Both the position numbers and the translations under genes were made by a program. This document shows positions 1 through 5,876 of a stretch of 5,876 bases of DNA, one piece after another. A model generated the notes under the pieces. That model made no database searches. It had not been told where the DNA came from and saw nothing but the letters and a program-made list of their open reading frames with translations. This DNA comes from Candidatus Omnitrophota bacterium (GTDB lineage: Bacteria; Omnitrophota; Gorgyraeia; 2-02-FULL-51-18; JAGOUK01), in NCBI GenBank assembly GCA_020058965.1, contig JAGVCY010000106.1, positions 1 through 5,876 on the forward strand. The letters run 5' to 3'. Each line of letters begins with the position of its first letter. The first letter of the stretch is position 1.

Positions 1-1408
1 CAAAGTATCGATGTACGTTTGCGGCCCCACCGTGTACGACGACCCGCATCTGGGCCATCTGCGTTCGGCCTTTGCTTTTGAGATCATCCCCCGCGTGCTC
101 AAGTTAGAATTCGATCCACCCGCGGATCCCCAAAATCCCAACCGCAAATCCAATGTCACCTTTGTCCGCAACGTGACCGATATTGACGACAAGATCATTC
201 AGCGCGCGGCCGATCGAGGCGCGTCCTGGGAGACCATCGCCAAAACCTATTACGAGGCTTACCGCAGGGACACCGACCGGCTCGGGGTTGAGCCGCCCAC
301 CGTCGAGCCCCGCGCGACGGAAAACCTTGAAGGAATGTTCGCCATCATTCGCGACCTGGAAAAATCCGGGATGGCGTACGCGTCGGCCGGCAGTGTTTAT
401 TTTGCGGTCCGAAAGTTCGCGGCCTACGGGCAATTGAGCCATCAAAAAGTGGACGAAATGCTGGCCAATTGGCGCGGCGAGCCGGGTGACGGCAAGTCCG
501 ACGGATTGGACTTCGCGCTCTGGAAGCGTTCCAAGGAAGGGGAGCCCTCCTGGGAGTCGCCCTGGGGACCCGGGCGTCCGGGATGGCATATTGAGTGCTC
601 GGCGATGAGTGCGCGGTTCTGCGGCAAGGAGTTCGACATTCACGGCGGCGGCAAGGACCTTGTTTTTCCCCATCATGAGAACGAGCGCGCTCAATCCATC
701 GCTGCCTTCGGCGGGCGATTCGCGCGGACGTGGATCCATCACGGACTCGTGACGATCGATGGTCACAAAATGTCCAAATCGAGCAGCAACTTTTTGACCC
801 TGAACGCATTTTTGGAAAAATGTCCGGGCGGCATCGATATCTTGAAACTATTCTTTTTGCAGAGCCACTACACGCAGGACGTAGACTTCACCTGGGAAAA
901 AATGTCGGCCCTGCACGAGGCCTATCGGTCGCTCGCGGACTTTATCGAGAAGGCGGGCGCGCAACGGCCACAGGGGGCCTATGGCGACGATTCCGGCGCC
1001 TTCTTTGGCGCTCTTAAAAACGATTTCAACACACCCGAAGCGGTCGCCAATCTGTTCATACTTTTAAAAACCGGGAACATCGCGCTGGCGGCCGGCCGGG
1101 CCGGGGAAGCTCGGGCTTGCGCGAATGCCATTTGGTCGCGTGGGCATTTTTTGGGATTATTTGAATCGCTTCAGACGGGTGTGGCAGTGCCGGAATTGGA
1201 CCGAATCCTTGAAATTCGGAAGCGCGCCCGGGAGACAAAAAAATATGCCGCGGCTGACCAGATCCGAACCGATTTGGAAAAATTAAATTTAAAAGTCGAG
1301 GACCACAAATCGGGATCCCGCATCGTCGGGCTTGCTGATGCCGATCTTCTCAAACTACGATCCGAATTGCGCGACATCGCCGTCCGTGCCGAGGGTTTTT
1401 TAAAGTGA
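1..1408 (+). CDS. cysS: Cysteinyl-tRNA synthetase, 5'-partial
   Basis: Cytoplasmic class I aminoacyl-tRNA synthetase that activates cysteine with ATP and loads it onto tRNA-Cys. The reading frame is already open at base 2 (Lys-Val-Ser precede the Met at base 11). The family normally has roughly 20 more residues before the MYVCGPTVYD motif, so the true start lies upstream and the ATG at 11 is internal. Counting that Met as 1, visible motifs are the HIGH variant HLGH (13-16), the VRNVTDIDD strand (52-60), WHIECSAMS (192-200), HGGGKDLVFPHHENE (211-225) and KMSKS (253-257). Cys4, Cys196, His221 and Glu225 match the four zinc ligands that select cysteine in the E. coli enzyme. The C-terminal part, from about residue 400, is the usual anticodon-binding helical region with an ARETKKYAAADQIR-type helix. 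An insertion of about 12 residues lies near residues 33-48. The stop overlaps the tmk start as GTGA. Identification is very secure. Confidence 0.97.
   Translation, partial: KVSMYVCGPTVYDDPHLGHLRSAFAFEIIPRVLKLEFDPPADPQNPNRKSNVTFVRNVTDIDDKIIQRAADRGASWETIAKTYYEAYRRDTDRLGVEPPTVEPRATENLEGMFAIIRDLEKSGMAYASAGSVYFAVRKFAAYGQLSHQKVDEMLANWRGEPGDGKSDGLDFALWKRSKEGEPSWESPWGPGRPGWHIECSAMSARFCGKEFDIHGGGKDLVFPHHENERAQSIAAFGGRFARTWIHHGLVTIDGHKMSKSSSNFLTLNAFLEKCPGGIDILKLFFLQSHYTQDVDFTWEKMSALHEAYRSLADFIEKAGAQRPQGAYGDDSGAFFGALKNDFNTPEAVANLFILLKTGNIALAAGRAGEARACANAIWSRGHFLGLFESLQTGVAVPELDRILEIRKRARETKKYAAADQIRTDLEKLNLKVEDHKSGSRIVGLADADLLKLRSELRDIAVRAEGFLK
1391..1395 (+). promoter_or_regulatory. Probable ribosome binding site of tmk
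   Basis: GAGGG lies within the last codons of cysS, nine bases before the GTG at 1405. It is purine-rich and SD-like but followed by a T run. It supports the GTG start, whose first base precedes the cysS TGA (GTGA overlap), so translational coupling to cysS probably helps initiation. Confidence 0.5.
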
Positions 1409-2022
1409 AAAAGCGTAAAGGGCGATTTATCGTTTTTGAAGGCATTGAAGGTTCGGGCAAGTCGACGCATGTAAAATTACTGGCGGAGCGGCTTATGCGG
1501 CAGGGGCATTCGGTGCTGGTGACGCGGGAGCCGGGCGGGACCAAATTTGGCACGCAGATCCGAGAAATTCTTTTGAACGGTAAGGAAGATTTGAGGCCCG
1601 AGACCGAGACGCTTTTGTACATGGCCAGCCGATCCGAGTTGGTCGAGCGCGTCATTTTGCCGGCGTTGAATCAGGGTAAAATCGTTTTGTCCGACCGATG
1701 GTTGGACGCGACGCTGGCCTATCAGGGCTATGGCTCGGGCGTCGATCTCAAATGGATACGGCAGATGGCGGCTCGGGTCGTCCGAGGCGTGGAGCCCGAC
1801 GCGACGATTTATCTGACCTTGTCAGCCGCCGAAGGGCTGAAACGCGCCAAAAAGCGCGGAGCGCTCGACCGCATCGAATCTCGCGCGCTTGCCTTCCATC
1901 GGCGGGTCGAAACCGGGTATCGTCAACTCGCCCGCAGCGGCCGCAAGTCGCATGTCGTACCGTCCCAAACCATTCAAAGAACTCATGAAGCCGTCTGCCG
2001 CATCATCGACAATCTTATTTGA
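1405..2022 (+). CDS. tmk: Thymidylate kinase (dTMP kinase)
   Basis: Phosphorylates dTMP to dTDP with ATP, the step shared by de novo and salvage dTTP synthesis, in the cytoplasm. The 205-residue length is normal for the family. Visible motifs are the P-loop GIEGSGKS (13-20), TREPGGT (40-46), the DRx motif as DRW (97-99) followed by LAYQGYG (104-110), and a LID segment with basic residues ending in DRIE (about 147-158). There is no Arg in the P-loop and the basic residues are in the LID, which is the bacterial (E. coli-like, type II) arrangement. The GTG start is chosen because it places KKRKGRFIVFEG at the family's usual N-terminus and gives a 4-base overlap with the cysS stop. The 3' end probably overlaps holB by 38 bases. 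The tmk-holB pairing is a common bacterial arrangement that links dTTP supply to replication. Nothing looks damaged or unusual. Confidence 0.97.
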   Translation: MKKRKGRFIVFEGIEGSGKSTHVKLLAERLMRQGHSVLVTREPGGTKFGTQIREILLNGKEDLRPETETLLYMASRSELVERVILPALNQGKIVLSDRWLDATLAYQGYGSGVDLKWIRQMAARVVRGVEPDATIYLTLSAAEGLKRAKKRGALDRIESRALAFHRRVETGYRQLARSGRKSHVVPSQTIQRTHEAVCRIIDNLI

Positions 2023-2998
2023 CGTGATCCGAGGCCATTCCCGCCAGATCGCGCAGCTGCGGGCGGCGGCCGAGAGCGGGCGCTTGCCGCATGCGCTTTT
2101 GTTCGCGGGCCCGCACGGAGTGGGAAAACGCCAGATCGCCCTCGCCCTATCTCAATCCATTGTGTGCGCATCGGCGGATCGGCGGCCCTGCGGAACGTGC
2201 GCGGCTTGCGTGAAGATGGCCCGCGGTTCGCATCCGGATTTGCTCTTTGTCGCCACCGACCCCGAACTCAGCACCACCGGAAAAATATTGATCGAACAGG
2301 TTCAGGATCTTTGCAAACAAGTGTCGCTGAAGCCCGGTGAATCGACCGCCCGACCCGTCATCATCGAAGACGCCGACGCGATGACCGGTGACGCGCAAAA
2401 CGCTTTTTTAAAGGCGCTGGAGGAGCCGCCCGGCCCCACACACTTTTTCTTGATCAGCGCGGATCCGGACGGGCTTTTGCCGACGATCCGCTCCCGGTGC
2501 CAGGTCGTGAATTTTGGTTCCTTAAGCTTTGCGGACACGGAAAATATTTTATTGACTCAGGACGATTTTTCGCCGAAGGAAGCGTCGGACTACGCGCGGC
2601 TTTCGCAAGGGAGCGTGGAGGAAGCGCTTCAGCTCAAGGACGGGGGATACCGGGAGGTGGTTGATCAAGCGTTCGCGCTGGCGCGGCTCTCGCGCGAGAA
2701 CCGGCCCCTTGAGTGGCCGGTCATCGGAACCAAGCGCGACGAGCTTTTGTTTTTGGCGGACGCGCTGATGCGGGTGTACCGTGACGCCCTGGTGCTGTTG
2801 ACCACCGGCCAGCCCGCGCGACTCTTTTTTGCCGATCGCGCGGCCGAACTACAGACCCTCACCCGCGGCATGAGCGTTGACCAAGCCGAAGATATTCTTG
2901 AAAAAATCGTCGAGGGCCGCGAGCGCCTCCTCTCCAATATCAGCCCCCGCCTGGTGGGCGCCCGCCTCCTTCTCGACCTCGGCCTCAAGCTATTCTGA
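1985..2998 (+). CDS. holB: DNA polymerase III delta' subunit (clamp loader)
   Basis: Stator subunit of the clamp-loader complex that opens the sliding clamp and loads it on primed DNA. From the ATG at 1985 the protein is 337 residues, close to the 334 of E. coli delta'. It shows an AAA+ N-terminus (FDVIRGHSRQ, 12-21; GRLPHALLFAGP, 32-43), a Walker A-like loop GPHGVGKR (42-49) in which Arg replaces the usual Ser/Thr, a four-cysteine zinc module (Cys61, 69, 72, 75), a Walker B-like VIIEDAD (125-131), FLKALEEPP (141-149) and the delta'/tau SRC motif (170-172) that supplies the trans-acting arginine. Residues after about 215 form the helical collar-type region. The altered P-loop suggests no ATP hydrolysis, as known for delta'. 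The frame is open upstream, with ATGs at 1889 and 1952, but those add residues foreign to the family. A GTG at 2024 would cut into the conserved FDVIRGH. A weak AAAGA sits before 1985. Confidence 0.93.
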   Translation: MKPSAASSTILFDVIRGHSRQIAQLRAAAESGRLPHALLFAGPHGVGKRQIALALSQSIVCASADRRPCGTCAACVKMARGSHPDLLFVATDPELSTTGKILIEQVQDLCKQVSLKPGESTARPVIIEDADAMTGDAQNAFLKALEEPPGPTHFFLISADPDGLLPTIRSRCQVVNFGSLSFADTENILLTQDDFSPKEASDYARLSQGSVEEALQLKDGGYREVVDQAFALARLSRENRPLEWPVIGTKRDELLFLADALMRVYRDALVLLTTGQPARLFFADRAAELQTLTRGMSVDQAEDILEKIVEGRERLLSNISPRLVGARLLLDLGLKLF

Positions 2999-3017
2999 TA
3001 TCATAGGCGCTTCAAAA

Positions 3018-3023
3018 TAAGGA
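3018..3023 (+). promoter_or_regulatory. Ribosome binding site of metG
   Basis: TAAGGA lies seven bases upstream of the ATG at 3031, inside the 32-base gap after the holB stop. It fits a standard Shine-Dalgarno sequence and supports this start. The gap holds no clear promoter or terminator. Confidence 0.75.
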
Positions 3024-3030
3024 AGTTAGG

Positions 3031-4587
3031 ATGAAAAAATATTATTTGACGACACCGCTGTATTACGTGAATGCCCGGCCGCATATCGGACACTCGTACA
3101 CGACCGTTGCCGCGGACGCGCTGGCCCGGCTCAAGCGGATGCTGGGGTATGAAGTGCTTTTTTTGACCGGCACGGACGAGCACGGACAGAAGATCGAACG
3201 GGCGAGCAAGGAAGCGGGAAAGACGCCGCTCGCGTTCGCGGACGAGCTTTCGGCGGAGTTCAAGAAGCTCTGGGAAGTGCTGGGAATTTCGTACGACGAT
3301 TTCATCCGCACCACCGAGAAACGGCACACGGACGCGGTCAAGCACGTGTGGATCGCGATGGAAAAAGCGGGGCAGATCCACCGGCAGAAGTACGAGGGCT
3401 GGTACTGCACGCCGTGCGAGGCGTTTTGGCCGGCGCGTGAGATCGGGCATGACGACGCCAAGCCCAAGGTCTGCCCTCAGTGCAACCGGGGCCTGGAGGA
3501 GATACAGGAAGATAATTATTTTTTTGCGCTCGCGAAACATCAGGATTGGCTCATTCAATACATTGAAGCCCATCCGGGTTTTATTCTGCCCGAATCGCGC
3601 CGGAACGAAACGCTTGGGTTTTTAAAGAACAACACGCTCAACGATCTGTGTATTTCCCGGCCCAAGTCGCGACTGTCGTGGGGAATCGAGGTGCCGATCT
3701 CGGCGGATCACGTGACCTATGTGTGGTTTGACGCGCTGATCAATTACATCTCGGCGCTCGGGTACCCGGCGACCGGCGGGCGGATGCAGCGCTTTTGGCC
3801 GGCGGATGTGCATTTGATCGGTAAGGACATTTTGAGGCCGCACACGGTGTATTGGCCCATCATGCTGCACGCGCTCGGGCTTGAGCCGCCCAAAATGGTT
3901 TTTGCCCACGGGTGGTGGATGGTCGATCAGGCCAAGATGTCCAAGTCGCTCGGCAATGTCGTGAACCCGGTGGATGTGGTGAAGGAGTATGGCATCGACG
4001 CGTACCGGTATTTTTTGCTGCGGGAAGTTCCCTTTGGTTCGGATGGGACTTACAGCGATGCCGCGATCACGCTTCGCTACAATGTCGATCTTGCCAACGA
4101 TTTGGGAAATCTGACGCATCGCACGCTGTCGATGATGGAAAAATATTATGGCGGAGTGATCGCGCCGGACGGAGCGGCCGACGCCGATCACGCTCTGCGC
4201 AAGGCCGCGGAAGCACTGCCGCAAACGCTTGAGGCCGCGTGCGACCGGATGATGTTTCATGAAGCGCTGGCCGAAATCTGGACGGTGATCACGCTCGCCA
4301 ACCGCTACATCGACGACTCGGCTCCCTGGGCGCTGAAGAAACAGGGGAAAGACGCCGAGTTGATGCGGGTGATGTCGTCACTGTGCGAGGCGCTTCGAGT
4401 GATCGCTCAGGCCGTCTGGCCGTTCATGCCGGCATCGGCCGCGAAGATCTGGCATCAGCTCGGGCTCGAAGAGCCGGATTTGGTGTCGCCGAGTTTTGCC
4501 AAAGTGCGCTGGAATTATTTCCGCCAACCGACACTCGTGCGCAAGGGCGATCCGGTTTTTCCCCGCAGAGAAACTATTTTAAAATGA
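3031..4587 (+). CDS. metG: Methionyl-tRNA synthetase, short form without C-terminal tRNA-binding domain
   Basis: Cytoplasmic class I synthetase that charges initiator and elongator tRNA-Met. The 518-residue protein has the HIGH motif (18-21), LTGTDEHG (45-52), a zinc knuckle with Cys126, 129, 148 and 151 (CX2C-X18-CX2C), VTYVWFDALINYI (228-240), WPADVHLIGKDILRPH (256-271) and KMSKS (302-306). In the anticodon-binding helical domain, Asn360, Arg364 (NLTHR) and Trp433 (APW) match the CAU-reading residues Asn391, Arg395 and Trp461 of the E. coli enzyme. The chain ends about where the catalytic plus anticodon domains end, so the EMAP/Trbp111-like extension seen in the 677-residue E. coli protein is absent. 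Such short forms are known. The ATG start has a good SD and the protein begins directly with the family's MKKYYLTTPLYYVN. The gene lies 32 bases after holB and 19 bases before the membrane-protein gene. Its last codons turn AT-rich. Confidence 0.97.
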   Translation: MKKYYLTTPLYYVNARPHIGHSYTTVAADALARLKRMLGYEVLFLTGTDEHGQKIERASKEAGKTPLAFADELSAEFKKLWEVLGISYDDFIRTTEKRHTDAVKHVWIAMEKAGQIHRQKYEGWYCTPCEAFWPAREIGHDDAKPKVCPQCNRGLEEIQEDNYFFALAKHQDWLIQYIEAHPGFILPESRRNETLGFLKNNTLNDLCISRPKSRLSWGIEVPISADHVTYVWFDALINYISALGYPATGGRMQRFWPADVHLIGKDILRPHTVYWPIMLHALGLEPPKMVFAHGWWMVDQAKMSKSLGNVVNPVDVVKEYGIDAYRYFLLREVPFGSDGTYSDAAITLRYNVDLANDLGNLTHRTLSMMEKYYGGVIAPDGAADADHALRKAAEALPQTLEAACDRMMFHEALAEIWTVITLANRYIDDSAPWALKKQGKDAELMRVMSSLCEALRVIAQAVWPFMPASAAKIWHQLGLEEPDLVSPSFAKVRWNYFRQPTLVRKGDPVFPRRETILK

Positions 4588-4596
4588 TTCTAAATC

Positions 4597-4601
4597 GGAG
4601 G
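4597..4601 (+). promoter_or_regulatory. Strong ribosome binding site of the small membrane-protein gene
   Basis: GGAGG sits five bases before the ATG at 4607. It is the strongest Shine-Dalgarno sequence in the window and decides this start. It lies in the short AT-rich gap after metG. Confidence 0.85.
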
Positions 4602-4606
4602 ATTGA

Positions 4607-5026
4607 ATGAAAATTCTGACGAGGCTTATTTTTTCAGTTACTGCAGTAGTCACATTGCCTTTTTTAGTGTTAGGCGCGCTGACAATGTTAAATAAACGGT
4701 TTTATGTAGACTTAAATCACATGTCTGCAAGCGAGCAACAGGCCATCGTTTTTAGCGTGCTGGTAACTTTCATATTCTTTCTAATATATTTTTTAGGATC
4801 TATCGGAATTATATTTTTTAGAAAATGGGCTAGAATCGTAATAATTATTCACCCACTAATTGTAGTAGTGATCGGATGGGCTTCTCCATTTCTAAGTTTT
4901 CCTCAAACAGCAAATCAATTAAATTTCAATACAAGTCATAAGATAGTCGTGACATTTTTGGCATTGTGTCTAGCCTTATCTGTTTATTTGCTATTGCCTA
5001 AAACTAAAAAACTATTCACATATTGA
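4607..5026 (+). CDS. Small four-helix membrane protein of unknown function, AT-rich
   Basis: I do not recognise this 139-residue protein as a named family. It is strongly hydrophobic with four likely membrane helices at about residues 7-28, 46-71, 76-92 and 111-130. Basic residues lie at the N-terminus (K2, R6), after helix 2 (RKWAR, 72-76) and at the tail (PKTKKLF, 131-137), which by the positive-inside rule suggests N-in/C-in topology in the inner membrane. The RKWAR segment after a helix and the short basic tail after the last helix are the general look of many uncharacterised small bacterial integral membrane proteins. There are no catalytic motifs, and the only cysteine (121) lies in helix 4. 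By hand count the gene is about 33% GC, against 60% or more in flanking genes, which suggests horizontal acquisition. It starts 19 bases after metG with a strong GGAGG and its stop probably overlaps the desulfurase start (TTGA). It could be a membrane accessory or immunity-type protein, but nothing shows that. Confidence 0.85.
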   Translation: MKILTRLIFSVTAVVTLPFLVLGALTMLNKRFYVDLNHMSASEQQAIVFSVLVTFIFFLIYFLGSIGIIFFRKWARIVIIIHPLIVVVIGWASPFLSFPQTANQLNFNTSHKIVVTFLALCLALSVYLLLPKTKKLFTY

Positions 5027-5876
5027 AATCTCGAGTGTATTTGGATTACAACGCATCGACGCCGGTTTGTCCCGAGGCGCTGCGCGCCTTCGCGGAGGCG
5101 TCGGTGTTTTGCGGAAATCCTTCCAGCGTTCATCGCGACGGTCAGGACGCGCGGCATCGGCTGGACCAGGCCCGCGAGGGGCTGGCGATGATGTGGAAAG
5201 TGGCCCCGCAAGATCTAATTTTTACTTCCGGCGCGACCGAGGCGAACAATCTGGCTGTTAAGGGTATCGCTCGGGAGCGGGCAAAAGCAGGTAAGCGCCA
5301 TCTTTTGATCGGAGCGGCGGAGCACCCGTCGGTGATGGACGCGGCTTTGGTTTTGCGCGCCGATGGTTTTGAAATTGAACTCTTGCCGCTCAATTCCGAC
5401 GGGCAGGTGCTCGCGGCGGAGCTGGCCGCGCGCATCCGGCCCGAAACAGCGCTCGTAGCGATCATGGCCGCGAACAATGAGACCGGCGTGATCCAGCCGC
5501 TGACTGAGATTTCTCAAATCTGCGCGGACCGCGGCGTTCCGCTTCATGTGGATTGGGTTCAGGGGCTGGGAAAATTGCCGGTGGATCTGAAGGGCTGCGC
5601 CTCCGCGTCGTTCAGCGCGCATAAAGTGTACGGTCCCAAAGGGATCGGTGTTTTGTTTTTGACGCGGCGGACGCGGTTGGCCGCGCTCACACACGGGGGT
5701 CCTCAAGAAAATAATCTTCGGGCGGGAACCGAAAGCCCTGAGTTGGCTGCCGCGATGCTCGCCGCCGTCCGCGTGGCGGAGGACCGTCGCGCGGCCGACT
5801 CCTCGCGATACCAAAAATTAAAGCAAATATTTTTAGCGGAGCTGAAGGCGCGCGCGGCCGATTGGTCGTTGAACGG
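5023..5876 (+). CDS. Cysteine desulfurase (IscS/NifS type), 3'-partial
   Basis: PLP-dependent fold type I enzyme that removes sulfur from cysteine as a persulfide, feeding Fe-S cluster assembly or tRNA thiolation. The window holds 284 codons from TTG 5023 and ends before the loop that carries the catalytic cysteine, so IscS-like and other subgroups cannot be separated. Visible are VYLDYNASTP (5-14), GNPSSVH (31-37), FTSGATEANNLAVKG (67-81), AEHPSV (99-104), AANNETGVIQP (149-159), HVDWVQ (175-180), SFSAHKVYGPKG (196-207) with the PLP lysine at Lys201, and HGGPQENNLRAGTE (224-237). His101, Asn152, Asp177, Gln180, Ser198 and His200 fit the cofactor-binding set of E. coli IscS. Trp178 replaces the usual Ala after the aspartate. 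The frame has a stop at 5005-5007. TTG 5023 (overlapping the previous stop as TTGA) and GTG 5035 are both possible starts, and neither has a clear SD, so coupling to the upstream gene is likely. Confidence 0.93.
   Translation, partial: MKSRVYLDYNASTPVCPEALRAFAEASVFCGNPSSVHRDGQDARHRLDQAREGLAMMWKVAPQDLIFTSGATEANNLAVKGIARERAKAGKRHLLIGAAEHPSVMDAALVLRADGFEIELLPLNSDGQVLAAELAARIRPETALVAIMAANNETGVIQPLTEISQICADRGVPLHVDWVQGLGKLPVDLKGCASASFSAHKVYGPKGIGVLFLTRRTRLAALTHGGPQENNLRAGTESPELAAAMLAAVRVAEDRRAADSSRYQKLKQIFLAELKARAADWSLN

Noticed and set aside
11..13. ATG at 11 as the true start of cysS
   Set aside because: It would begin inside the conserved MYVCGPTVYD motif. The frame is open upstream (Lys-Val-Ser) and the family has about 20 residues before this point, so the gene is cut by the window edge.
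104..766. Long antisense open frame (220 codons) opposite cysS, with others at 3001-3573, 3622-4260 and 5215-5814
   Set aside because: They lie entirely or almost entirely opposite strongly supported genes, have Arg/Pro/His-rich translations without recognisable motifs, and are expected as shadows of GC-rich third positions.
1088..1106. GC-only run with GGCCGGCC palindromes, possible hairpin
   Set aside because: It is inside cysS, encodes Ala-Ala-Gly-Arg-Ala-Gly in frame, and has no T run. It is explained by codon use.
1889..1984. Longer holB starting at ATG 1889 or 1952
   Set aside because: The added residues lie deep inside tmk, do not resemble a delta' N-terminus, and the ATG at 1952 has no ribosome binding site. 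ATG 1985 gives the normal family length.
2973..3004. Possible promoter before metG: TATCAT at 2999-3004 with TCGACC at 2973-2978
   Set aside because: The -10-like box is good but the -35 candidate matches only 4 of 6 and the spacing is 20 bases. It is too weak to call, though an internal promoter is not excluded.
2999..3030. Riboswitch, T-box or terminator in the largest intergenic gap
   Set aside because: The gap is only 32 bases, with a Shine-Dalgarno sequence and no stem-loop, too short for a T-box or other leader before metG.
4383..4610. + frame open reading frame of 75 codons across the metG end
   Set aside because: It is out of frame within metG and has no family features. Only its last eight codons (ATG 4584) are of interest, as a possible coupling mini-ORF.

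Overview
This is a compact, co-directional block of bacterial housekeeping genes, all on the + strand with almost no spacer DNA. The order is cysS (5'-truncated by the window edge), tmk, holB, metG, a small unrecognised membrane-protein gene, and an IscS/NifS-type cysteine desulfurase (3'-truncated by the window edge). Neighbouring genes overlap or sit within about 32 bases of each other. The cysS/tmk junction is GTGA, tmk and holB probably overlap by 38 bases, and the membrane gene and desulfurase probably overlap as TTGA. I see no internal terminator or convincing promoter, so one transcription unit is the simplest reading. No tRNA, rRNA, CRISPR array, insertion sequence or transposase is visible.

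The organism is a bacterium with moderately high GC; sampled 60-base lines on either side of the small membrane gene run about 60-77% GC. It uses GTG, and probably TTG, as start codons alongside ATG. The tmk-holB-metG neighbourhood is known from several bacterial phyla, so it does not fix the taxon. An uncultured lineage of the Omnitrophota/Elusimicrobiota or deltaproteobacterial kind is a low-confidence guess.

Region by region: bases 1-1408 encode cysteinyl-tRNA synthetase; 1405-2022 thymidylate kinase (dTTP supply); 1985-2998 the clamp-loader delta' subunit; 3031-4587 a methionyl-tRNA synthetase without a C-terminal tRNA-binding extension; 4607-5026 a 139-residue, four-helix membrane protein; and 5023-5876 a PLP-dependent cysteine desulfurase. 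Functionally the block joins translation (two class I aminoacyl-tRNA synthetases), DNA replication (dTMP phosphorylation, clamp loading) and sulfur mobilisation from cysteine for Fe-S clusters or tRNA thiolation.

The part that stands out is the small membrane gene. By hand count it is about 33% GC (140 of 420 bases), against 60% or more on both sides, yet it has a strong ribosome binding site and fits tightly between metG and the desulfurase gene. It looks like a recently acquired cargo gene inside a housekeeping operon. Its function is not recognisable from sequence. No complete new system is evident; the remaining genes are conserved, with a few local oddities recorded in the findings.
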